From positions 17,817,044 through 17,881,043 of the forward strand of contig CM072158.1 in the NCBI GenBank assembly GCA_036850595.1: 64,000 nucleotides of DNA, written 5' to 3'. The notes under the pieces were generated by a model that saw only the letters and a list, made by a program, of their open reading frames with translations, was not told where the DNA came from and did no database searches. Below, piece by piece: positions 1-10,700 of the stretch (position 1 is the first letter of the stretch; each line of letters starts with the position of its first letter). This DNA is from Rhyacichthys aspro (Eukaryota > Chordata > Actinopteri > Gobiiformes > Rhyacichthyidae). Made by a program: the position numbers and the translations under genes.

Positions 1-100
1 TACATAGTTAGTGTAGATAGACTGGAAACAGGGTGAGAGAGAACCCAGGTCGCCCTAGTATGTGTTATAAGCTCTACCGAGTGAGCCACCAAGGCGCTTC
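1..100 (-). mobile_element. tRNA-derived SINE 5' region (partial)
   Basis: Read on the minus strand, about 100-60 gives GCCTTGGTGGCTCACTCGGT then AGAGC, matching 11 of 12 positions of the tRNA A box. A weaker B box, CCTGGGTTCTC, follows about 40 bases later. The layout fits a tRNA-derived SINE head cut by the window edge. The box B is degenerate, so it is probably inactive. Confidence 0.5.
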
Positions 101-1229
101 TGAAGATAGTATTAGGGCTAGCATTGGCGATCAAAAGAAGTTTTAGCGATAAAGCCATCATTTAAGTAGGACTCTTGATGTTTTATGTTTAAATTCACAG
201 TCTTCTGTTGTGTCATCATTGGGGTTTTCCCTCCTTTTCAAAGAAGCTACCCAGGGACTGTTGTTGTTGTTTTGTTTTTGTGTTTTGTTTTGTTTTTTGT
301 TTATTGGCACATGGGAAAACTGAAATATTTATTTTGTACTAATTGTGAGTGGTCCGGTACCAAATGATCAATGGCCCGGTACTGGTCTGGTGGTTGGGGA
401 TTCCTGTTCTATCCAGGATGTGTCTTGAAAAACTATCATTATGGCTCACCCTCTCCTTTAGTGCTCACAAGTGGTTAAAGCTAAAGCAAGGTGTTCACTG
501 TTGTTTGATTATACTTTATTGCTTGCTTTTTTTGATCAGTAAGAATTGACTGATAAGGATTTTCATTGTGACCAATATCAATTGCATTACCAATATAAGC
601 AAATTCTAATCAAAATCAATTCATATCAAGTCGTGAATCTCTAATAAATCTAAATCATAAAGGTTTAGGATTGGGATGTCAATAAAGACATGTTTACATC
701 TTTTTGTTGCACATCTGTCAGCCAATCAGAAAAGGCGATTCATGGTAGTAGGATATGGGCATGTGAAAACATCTTTATGTAATCCCACTGTTTTCATATT
801 GCAAACTTGTCTCGTTTTACCCATAACTTCAAAGAGATAGCAGAACTGAGTGTTTACCTTTTTAAAAGTTTGCCTTTTGATTCAGTGTAAGTCATCAACT
901 GTTTTAAACCATGCCAGAAAAGTGTGTCCTTGCTTTCACCTGCTCCCTCATAATTCCTTTTTAACCACACTTTTATAAAGCCTTATAATCTTCGAGTCTC
1001 AGTCTAATATATATAAATATTCCATCTTGATCTTTCACGTTTCATCATTTCGCTTCCTGTGTCCTTCAAATTACCCAGCACTTTTTTTTCCTGCCTACAA
1101 CAGACGTCTTTCATTCACAGCCATAACCTGGGTTAATAAAAACAGCCTGTAGTCTGCAAGGCCCTTTAAAATATAAAGTCCCCGGCAGGTCTCTTGATGT
1201 ATTAAAATGTAAAGTGAGCGCTTTAGCTG
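101..1229. other. Intergenic DNA upstream of septin 7
   Basis: AT-rich sequence with a GTTTTGTTTT-rich low-complexity stretch at 255-305. No gene or recognised element. Confidence 0.7.
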
Positions 1230-1650
1230 GCAGCTCCTTCTGGTCTGTGCTGGGAGGAAGAGCCCACTTTCTCATCCTTCCTAATGAGCTGCCGTTGAAG
1301 ATGACAAGCAGATCCTCCACCGGCACCAATCATTATTCCCTCACACTGCGCCGCCAGCCTATATAACTCATGCATGAGCGCATATGCAAACCCCTGCTAC
1401 AAAGGGGACAGTAAACAGATACAGCCAATCACAGGCAAACAATGAGGGAAAACACAAAGCCGGTGCTGTTTGTTTCCACATTTTGCCGGCGCTGAATAAT
1501 ACAGCACAAAAACAAAGCGGATGATTGCATACTTGATTTGCATAGAGAGTGTGTTATGGGCACAACAGGCGGTGATATGATAGCCTCTTTTGCAGCCAAT
1601 GAGGTCCTAAACATCTCCAAAAGCCAATTACCTCCCTGCTGATGAAATTA
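1230..1650. promoter_or_regulatory. Candidate conserved regulatory element with octamer and SOX motifs
   Basis: A block of complex, GC-balanced sequence in AT-rich surroundings. It contains a perfect POU octamer ATTTGCAT (1536-1543), a SOX-type AACAAAG (1511-1517), an ATGCAAA near 1384 and CCAAT boxes at about 1326 and 1424. It lies 3 kb upstream of septin 7. There is no protein-like frame. Function is inferred from motif density only. Confidence 0.35.
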
Positions 1651-2079
1651 ACATTCGCAGAAGAGTTCCATTTGAGATGAGATTTGGAAAATGCCATTTT
1701 GCTTACAGATGTCTTTCAGGGCAGCCTAAGATTTGATCATCCATACAACAGGACGGACGCTATACTGAACAACATGGACCATCACTTGCATTAAAAAAAA
1801 GAGAGACTCAATAGACAGCATTTCAGTCTTCAACATGGATTGTGAGTACAATGAAAATGTAAAAAAAAAAAAGTATATACATTTTGTAATAATTTGCAAC
1901 TTTAGCTTTTAAAATGTGAAAAGATGTTGTAATAATATGATAAGCCAATATTTTGTAATAACGTGAAATATTATCTCTTCAAATGAACAGCCAAAATGCA
2001 ACTGAAACTTTGTGTTTTGGAAGAAATGCATTGTCATGTAAATGGACTCTGGGAGTGTTTCAGGTCAAACTTTTCAGAG

Positions 2080-2500
2080 AGATGCTTGTCACTGAAGGGA
2101 CTCAACCTCATCCACTGCCCCTTTAGTTTGTGGTGTCCCCCAGGGATCAATTCTCTAACCCATCCTTTTTGCGCTTCACCTTCTACCTCTGAACTGATTT
2201 TTTAAAAGTATGTCAACTGATGGCTTGGTAAAATTATGTTGCTTGGACCCACTGGCACTAAATAAACCCTCAAACAATATGTACAACCTGTAGTCACCAA
2301 CCTTGGATTCCCTATAGACAAGGATTTTATACTTGAGCGGATTAATGCTGTTATATAAAATTAAAGTTTCAAAAATGTCATGCATGCTTTTATTTTGACA
2401 CACCTGGACTACTGTAATGCTAAAACACATGTTTACAGTTAGTCAGAATGCAGAGCTTGGGGTATTCCACTTCTAACTGCCTGTTGGTGCACAGCCAGTC
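2080..2500 (+). pseudogene. Decayed LINE reverse transcriptase remnant
   Basis: Translation of 2129-2185 reads CGVPQGSIL, a stop, then PILFALHLLPL, the GVPQGS motif B region of non-LTR reverse transcriptases. About 200 bases on, 2376-2420 reads HAFILTHLDYCNA, the conserved LDYCN block, and then QLVRMQ near 2440. The blocks are in the order and spacing of a CR1/L2/Rex-like RT but are broken by stops and frameshifts, so the element is dead. Confidence 0.65.
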
Positions 2501-3289
2501 TAGCCTTAATAAAAGTTAGTATAGTATCCTTTCAAAATAAAAACAAAAATGCTAAATGACAAAGAAAAGTTATATATAAATAAAGAATATGTGTGCTTAT
2601 TTACCAGTCTCAACAAATGAATCACACTGGCAGAATTATATTACAAACAGTGACCCCTTGTGTGAGCTTTTGCAATAACATAAATAAAAACTGAGCAACA
2701 ATTCTTCACATACAATTATCACTGATGTTAAATAGTCATTAACTTTTGGCATTTTGTGAATCTTTATATGTTGTGACATGTGTGATATGAACAAATGAGA
2801 AATGACTAATATTTTAAACAATGTTATTACATGATGACATCTTAATCTACTGTATGTGAATGCAGAGAAACAGGTGGCTCACTTAAAGCTGTATACATCT
2901 GTCAGCTGAATATAATTTGATGCGACAGGCTCACTCTTCTCTCTGTCACACTCCATTTCAGGGGATTTCACAAGCAGAAGCTGCTCCTGTTCATTCAGAT
3001 GTATGCTGCTGCAGCTAAGGCTGGGTGCATTCATTTCTAGCTGCCTTGCGTAGGATGCTTCATGTCTGCTATGCTCTTTGAATTTTACAACAAGATACTC
3101 AAAACCACAGCAGCACATCTCTTTTAGTCGTCATGTCTTTCTCACTGGGTACTTTGTAATATCTCATCTAAGGAATAGGCAAAGGGATACAAAAGATAGC
3201 ATTTTACCCTCAAGACCTGGCACTTTCGACTGAATGGACTCCCTCAGTTTTTTCCAGATTACTGACAGTATTCTAGTTTGAAGTCCCCT
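2501..3289. other. Intergenic DNA
   Basis: AT-rich sequence. It includes a 79-codon minus-strand open frame (2879-3118) with protein-like composition but no recognised family, no clear upstream exon and no obvious poly(A) signal. I do not call it a gene. Confidence 0.5.
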
Positions 3290-3840
3290 GAGCACTATAC
3301 ACAAGCTACTCTTATATCTCATACTGCTAAGTTTATGTGTATTTGCATATACTACACAACAGTATAATACACCACACTACTATATTTTACATCATAGCAC
3401 ATTACAGTTTTTTCTACTACACCACACTACACCTTAATATACTATACTACATTATACCTTTCTATACTACACCACACTACACTATGTTATGTTGTACTCC
3501 ACCTTGCTAGACTACACTTAACTGTTCTATACTGCACCACAATACACCTGACTCTACTGTACTTCACTATAGTACGCCATACTATACTACACCACAGAAC
3601 ACCTTGCTTTACTCCACCAAGCTACACCACAATACACTAAACTACCCTACAATTACAATACTACACTACACTATATTATATTAAACTGCAGTACACCACA
3701 CAACAATTCACTACACCAGACTACACCTCAATATATTACACTACACCACCCTATATATTACACGTTGCTATACCATACCTTACCATACCATACCATGCCA
3801 TACTATACCACACTTTACTACACTTTACTACATTATTATC
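3290..3840. repeat. Degenerate TACAC/TATAC tandem repeat
   Basis: About 550 bases composed of variants of CTACACCACACTACA and ATACTATACTACACC, strongly biased to C on the + strand with very few G. It behaves as an old minisatellite or satellite-like patch. Confidence 0.85.
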
Positions 3841-4157
3841 AAAACACATAAAACATTTTAAAACTTTATCTTCAGTTGAACCAGAACCCACTAAAGAAAG
3901 GCAAGGACACGGGTGAGACAGTGAAGCTTACTCCATAATAAACCATAGTTATGTAATGCTAAGACTTTATATAACTATGGGGAAACAGACATTGCATTCT
4001 ATATTTATATTTCAAGCATTTTTATTTGTTCTTTGCCATTTTGATTTCAAACTTTTACATTTGGCCTCTATTTAGATTTGTCACTTCACTCCCAGGGCAC
4101 CAGGAGTGAATAACAATGACATGAATAAAATGAAAATCCAGTAAAATTGACAAACAT

Positions 4158-4172
4158 CCTCTAGATGGCACT
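4158..4172 (+). promoter_or_regulatory. CTCF-like core site
   Basis: CCTCTAGATGGCACT matches 14 of 15 positions of CCASYAGRKGGCRSY (third base T). It lies about 500 bp upstream of the septin 7 first exon. Confidence 0.35.
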
Positions 4173-4210
4173 CTTTACTGTCCCAGGAGACTAGAGTTCA
4201 CCACATAGGG

Positions 4211-4213
4211 TAA

Positions 4214-4243
<30 letters not shown>
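4211..4243. repeat. (TTTA)n microsatellite
   Basis: Eight consecutive TTTA units upstream of the septin 7 promoter. Confidence 0.9.
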
Positions 4244-4244
<1 letters not shown>

Positions 4245-4479
4245 TTTATGCTCCCAGTTTGGTTTGGGCGTGTTTAAGTATGTGGGTTATAATAGGTACT
4301 TCTCAATATTAATAATGTATTCTTTTGATCCTTTTTTGTATATTGTATCTTAAGGTTATCTTAATTATTTTTATTATTGTCTTTTAGTATTTAACATTCC
4401 CATTTCAAGGCAAAGTAGACCTGGTTAGATACGTACTGTTGTTTTCTTTTAGCATTTAAACCAAGTTAGCTTCTTTACC

Positions 4480-4674
4480 TTGGCTTGATTATGCAGAAGT
4501 CTCGCGATAAGTTGTAGCCGGTATTCACAGCGGAGTGTTTACGCAACGTACGTAATATGCTCTGACGTTCCTCTCGTCAATCACATGCCATTACGCCCAG
4601 CAATTTGCGTATACCTCCAGGCGCTACCTACTACAGCTACACCACAGAGTTGTGCACGGAGTTCGTGAGAGGGA
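4480..4674 (+). promoter_or_regulatory. septin 7 promoter and 5'UTR region
   Basis: CpG-containing DNA just before the first coding exon, in contrast to the AT-rich flanks. It contains TCTCGCGATA at 4500-4509, matching 8 of 10 positions of the TCTCGCGAGA core-promoter palindrome common at housekeeping genes, and a TGACG half-site near 4563. No TATA box is evident. The transcription start cannot be placed; it is probably around 4560-4650. Confidence 0.6.
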
Positions 4675-4729
4675 ATGTCAAGCGGGGAAAGATTGGTTAG
4701 TGAAGCGGACAGCAACGGCGGCATAATGG
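4675..4729 (+). CDS. septin7: septin 7 coding exon 1
   Basis: Encodes residues 1-18 (starting MSSGERL and ending GGIM) plus the first base of codon 19. The start is the first ATG after the CpG promoter and is open to a consensus donor, GTGAGT at 4730. The peptide is poorly conserved with mammalian septin 7 N-termini, but it ends in a Met just before the conserved AQQKNLEG block, as they do. The exon ends in phase 1. Confidence 0.75.
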
Positions 4730-7700
4730 GTGAGTTTATTTGGTTATTTTCATACTTTTTTGTGAACTTTAATGCATGATCGGGCTATGTTTTATGCTAA
4801 CTTTTGAAATAGTCGGTGTAGGTAAAAGTGGTTCTTTGGTCAGCTTTCAAACGTGAATTGGCGACCCTCGGGGGAATAATAGTGTTTAACTTGTTAGCTT
4901 AGCCCCGTAACTTCGTTTTACCCTCACAGAAAAGCTCTAATTATTTTGCTTTTTATTTAATTCACTTAACAACGCAGCTCAGAAATAGCCTAGCGAGTTC
5001 TTCCGGTAAATTCGGCGTATAACCTATTTTAAAAGTGCAGTTAAGTTAACATACGCTCCTTTTACCGCCCACCATGTGGTGTTAGGTTTGAGTTAACCCT
5101 AGCTACAAGGAAAGTAATATGCTGGCGATATTAAGCCCAGTAATTGTACAAATGAGTTTTTTCTCTATAAGTTACCGAGTTGAAAAGTGTTTTGGAGTTG
5201 CAAGACTAGACTACAATATTCAAACAACTTTCTGTCAATGTTAAAACCGTGTAACATTGACTCAACCTGCTTCACTCAACCTGCTTCTGTTAATATTAAT
5301 ATAATTTGAAGTCACGTATATTATTAAGTATCACTGTCAAAATTGGCTCGGGCTCTTAAAATTGGCTTGACATTCCTTTTGTTTTTGTCATAGGTGAGTA
5401 GCTATGCGTGCTCGCTTACTACAAAACAAGTTGTGTAGTTGTAGATGGGTTAACTATACGTAAATGGAGGCACGTACATGGTTCACATGGGTTTATAAAG
5501 TCAAACAATGAGGCATAATGCAGCAAATATACCAACAAGTCACTTCCAAACCAATATGATTGTAATTGATTTGTATTAAGAGTCTGGGGGATTGTGTGTG
5601 GGGGGTTAAAGAATCTTGCTGGAGGAGCTGAGTGACCTGTTGTTTGTCCTGTTTGCATAGTGGCAATGACATAGCACAGATGGGCAAGTCAGGCATTGAG
5701 CCAGACAGACAGAGCGAGTCAGATGGCAGGGTAGGCGAATACCAGAGGGAAGTGTGTGGCCGACCAGGGCTGGGCAGACTTAATGTTTTCAGGTGTGAGT
5801 GCAATACATTAGCCCTGTCATTTTGATGTGAATATGTGTGTGTAACATTAAATCCAACCGTATGAATAAAGTAATTAGAGAAGGGTTGGCCAAAGTTCTG
5901 TACACCATCAAACAAGACATATGTTATAAATTGACTAATGGCATAATCCATCCATGTTCTCAGCCTTTTTCTTACAGTTATTCCACCATTATTAAATGAA
6001 ATAGAAATCAACTGTAATTGTCTTTTAAAGGGACTTCCACTTGTCAAAGCAGAACAATGAATCAATATTAAAAACTGAACTAGGCAAAAGGTAAATGTCC
6101 ATCACATCACCTTAGTGTTATTGCAGTACAAGTCAGTCTTTGTGATATGAATATTATAATCAATAATATTGGGACGATGATGAATTTGCAGTAGATTGTG
6201 CAGCCCTAGATTTAACCCACTTTTTAAAGGCAAGGTCTTGTATATTTTACACTACACAAGAGTGCTGTTAAAACTCAGCAGTTTTTTATTTTTATTGCAG
6301 AGATTGAAAGGTAGAAATATACTGGCAACAAAGGCTTCCTCTTCTGCTGTTTATACGACTATACCTCCAGAAGCCTGAGGCTTTACTGACCCGACCTGTA
6401 TCATACAGTGACCTTTTTTCATTGATTTTGTAGCTCAGCATGTAATTAGTTCTCTTCTGTTTCTGTTTAGTTGGAGAAAATAGATTTGTTTGTTTCAGTG
6501 ACACAGTAAGTTGATTTGTTCATATTCATCCTCTGTGAGTAATATTTGAATTTAAGTTACTGTTTCGTAAAAACTTGCCTAAGGGAGGCATATGAAATTT
6601 TGAGGGGTCCCAAGATAGAGCCCTGTGGAACCCCACAGGCAGATATGTCGTGTGCGTAGGAGTAGTGCAGAGCAGTTAATATTACAAGAACAAACATAGT
6701 ATTTATGGGGTTTCTCTATGGTAACTATTTACTTTGTCAATGTATTTTTTCTCGTCCTATTCACACCAATGGATAGATTCGTTTCTGGTGTTACTCCTGT
6801 CTTCTTCACCAAACTGGAAATGTACTGACAATTATTAACAATAGGAGATTTAGGATAGGATTTAGCTATCCAAAAGTGTAAAATAAGACCACAATTACAA
6901 CATACTGGACTACCCCTTTAAGGACAGATGCAGAGACAAGAAGAAGTATTTGACATATTTGCATCTCTGGTTTCACTTGTGCTGTCTATTATTATCACAT
7001 TGTTGTCATTGTTAACAGCATTGTTAACAGTTTAGGTAAAGTTGAATGTGCAGCTCTGGTGGTTATCAGAATTCTGTGGTAGCTTTAGCATTTCATTTAT
7101 GATAAGCAGACCAAAAGAGATTACATGGCAGTTGTGGGTTTTAGCATTACACAAGTAAAACACTTTTGGTGATGGTAAATACAGGTGATAGTGATAACCC
7201 TCATTAAATGTTTTACAGTAGTATGTCTCATCTTTTCCTTCCACAGAAGCTAACTACAGCATGATGTTGTATTAAGCCTGTATCAGCACTTGACTTGGAG
7301 CTGGACGGTGAGGCACAGGTGCTTCTAATAATGTTAATGACCATCCACAGTAGGCTGTCACTACGAGCCGGCAGCACAATAAGCTGGTGGAGTTCAGCCA
7401 ACAGTAATCCCATTACAAACACAGGCACTGGACCTCACGATTAGCTCAGACATGACACCAAACTAATACAAAGTCTGAGGGTGCGCTCCAACTAGGGACA
7501 GTTGATTTATGTCACATTATATTTAAGTAGACCTTACAGGTGGAATTGAGTAAAGTGCATAATGGAATTTGATGTATTGAGATGGAGGTGGGACGTGTCG
7601 GTGTTTGTTTACAATTTGATGGCTCAGGAGAAGTAGCCTTTTGGTTAGTCTGGTTGTATGAGAGTGACTTGATTGACCTGAAGAGTTGTCCAGAGTGTAA

Positions 7701-10700
7701 CAGGTCAAACAGGTTCCGTAATTTTATTGAGGCAGCAGGATCTGGATACGTCATCCAAGAATGGCAGCAGGCAGCCAGTGAATTTTTTCGGGCGGTGTTA
7801 ATAATGGTTGTCTTTCCTGTAGATGCCTTTGTCTGCATTGTTTTGGATAGCATTAGAAAAAAGTCTTGAAATGATGTCTATTTTTTATTTATACATTTTA
7901 GTAATACACTAAATTTTTTCTCAGATATTTGAGGTTTCACATATCTTACGATGAAAATATTCTGAAAACAAGACATAAATGTAACAGCAATATTTAATAA
8001 CCAAAAAAAAAAACCCATACATTTTTCATTTTAAATTAGTTGCATCTTTGGAAAACATAACTAGTGATCATGATTCTGAGTCTCAGTTCTGCTACGGTGC
8101 AGCCTAGGAACACCAAATAATACAGTGTCTATAAACAAAATCTAATTCACCATGAAGCGGACTCTTACCAAAAAGGAAAATGCATGTCACTTTAAGATAC
8201 ACTGTGAACAGAGGCCAAGATGTATCAACAAAAAGTCTGGAGGAACAACAGTCTGACATCATTTTTGACATTTCTGGGCTGTGCTAAGGTCGTGGGAAGG
8301 GCTCTGAGTGTTCATTTTTTCCCCTTCTCTCTGCTGTAGAGTTTGTGCTTCGTGTTTAGAGCCATGCCTCTGAGCTGCTTGGACCTCCTTGTAACCCTGG
8401 GCTTCCTGCAGCTTCACCACATTGTTTCCGCTGCTGAAGCAAACAACACAACGCACTGTGCATTTTTCAGTCGCTTCAAACTTTACTGCACTGATTTGTT
8501 TTTCCACCCTTTTGCAGTTATATGGCATGGATGTTGATGTCTAGACATAAATGTATAATAATCGTTATGTTTCTTGCATATATCATTTTGTCATGTTTTT
8601 TGGAGTCAGTTTATGAAGTCAGAAACTTTCTAATGTAGTGTTAGTAATAAGGTAGGTCTTAATATAACTGATACAAAGGTAGGTGTTGCTAGCGTGAAGC
8701 AACTAATACTAACAGTTGGATGGTACTGAAGAAGTTTATAAAGTATTAGTGGAACATATTGTGTGTGTGGTCTAGTTTAATTCAAACACCAACCACAGTC
8801 AAAGTGGAACAGCCTGTAGTCAATACACACCGCTATACTGAAATAAGCTTCATATGTGTCTCTTCAAAACTAGCAGCAAAGAGTTATCTGTCAATCACAG
8901 TGTCATTTGTTGCTGTGTAGGGAAATTAGACAAGGGATTGCTACTGAAAATCTTCTGAAAAATCATCAAACGGTGATGATTTTATTGGTTGGTAAGTGAA
9001 CCTCACTCCAAATAAGGTTAAAGTGATTTGAAGATAGAAAAATGCATGGAACCTTAAAGCCAAACTTGTGCATTAACTTCCACTCAACTTCTCAATCCAC
9101 TCCCTTTTATCCTTGTGTCAATGGCCATTTATCAGAAATAGGTTGTTTAGAATTCTTGTAATGCTATGCTATTTTGGCTGGTAACGGAGACCCTACTTAT
9201 ATGATGCACATTTAATTTTGGCTGAGAAACATAATTTATACTAAGTCTACGTGACTCCTGCTCCTCTGAACTTAGTCACAAAGCTTCAAACCACAAGGCT
9301 GCACTGAGGGTTTTCTTGTATCAGGTTTGAAGTGTAATTTCCACTGCAGCCCAGAAGTGTTAACGCTAACTGTCCCCCCGGCGACTTGTAAAATGTAACA
9401 TGATGAAATTGCGCTTATGTTTGCTCACGGTTAAAGCTCTGCTGCTCGTCAGGTGTCTGCAGCACAGGAAGCAGGGGAAAGGTCTGGGATGGAAGCCAGT
9501 CGTCTGTTATATCGATTGTGTGGACTTACAGAGGAGCTTTGTAATGAAAGAAGGATGCAGCATTTGAAGAACGTGGATTAAGTTGGTGACAGCTTTCATA
9601 AACACACCACAAATAACTGTCTGATGATGCTGAGCAGTTACTCCGAAGGGTCCCTCTACTGCCCTCCCCTCACAGCTGATGGTGACAGAGGAGGTTGTGT
9701 GGACTTTAATTTTGTGTAAAAGCTCTTTCCATTTATTGCTCACCACAAAATCTACAATTCTCCAATGTAACAGACTTTGGGTGAAGTTAAAATTAGATTG
9801 CTGAAGTTTTGCTGCCTTGCTTGCTACAGATAAGACAAGGTGACCTCATGGTGAAACATTCGCTCTGTTTGGGAAAAGCTGGGCTGTGGGCCTATTCTAT
9901 AATTGAAAGAGTCACAAAAGCAGTAATACCACCATAGCTAAGGAGAATTTATTGTATGCAGCATTTAAAAAAGCAGTTATGGCACTGAAAAGAAGGGTTG
10001 GATATACAGACATAACATCCACACACCACTACATGATTTCCAAAAACACACCAGACCCTGTCTTAGATTGAAAAGGCTAGGGCACCAGGACTGTGCAATG
10101 TAATATCCATAGTAATACTGTTAAAATGTTTCTGGTGATAAAAACTGCCATCTCACAGTATCAACAATATAGTAAATAGGTGTACAGCAACAAGTGACAA
10201 ACATGATTTTTGATATGATTGTCTACCTGCCGGATTCAAAAAGAAACATTGTACTGTGGTGGTATATAGCTAAATGGCCCTTGAAATAATTTTGAGGCCA
10301 CAACACCCACCGCTAGCTGGTGCTGAAAAATAACCTCAAATTTATTTCAAATGTAAATATGCCATACTAAATAATACAACCGTGGCACTTTTTAAATCAA
10401 GGTATCAGTCAAGGATGTTTGTAATATTATTGTCTTGTTTGCTCTTTGTCTTGAATAAGCCAGACTGCCAGAATGTTCTCAACAATGTCATCTGTCACCT
10501 TTTCACACACTTTAATTGTACCCCTGTTGTTTGCTGCTAGAGTTATAGACGACTTTGATGATGGAGGAGCACGCTCACTGAAACAGGCTGTGTAAAGGTC
10601 TTCAGATTCTGTTCCTCTTGTAAAATAGTTTCACTGGGTGTCTGTCTATTATCCCTCATTTACTTTATGAGTCCATTATTGACCATACATGAATGTGTGT

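Noticed and set aside
5493..6065. 190-codon minus-strand open frame in septin 7 intron 1
   Set aside because: Longest frame outside the genes, but low-complexity and unrecognised. It overlaps the + strand intron, approaches a MITE fragment and has no family features.
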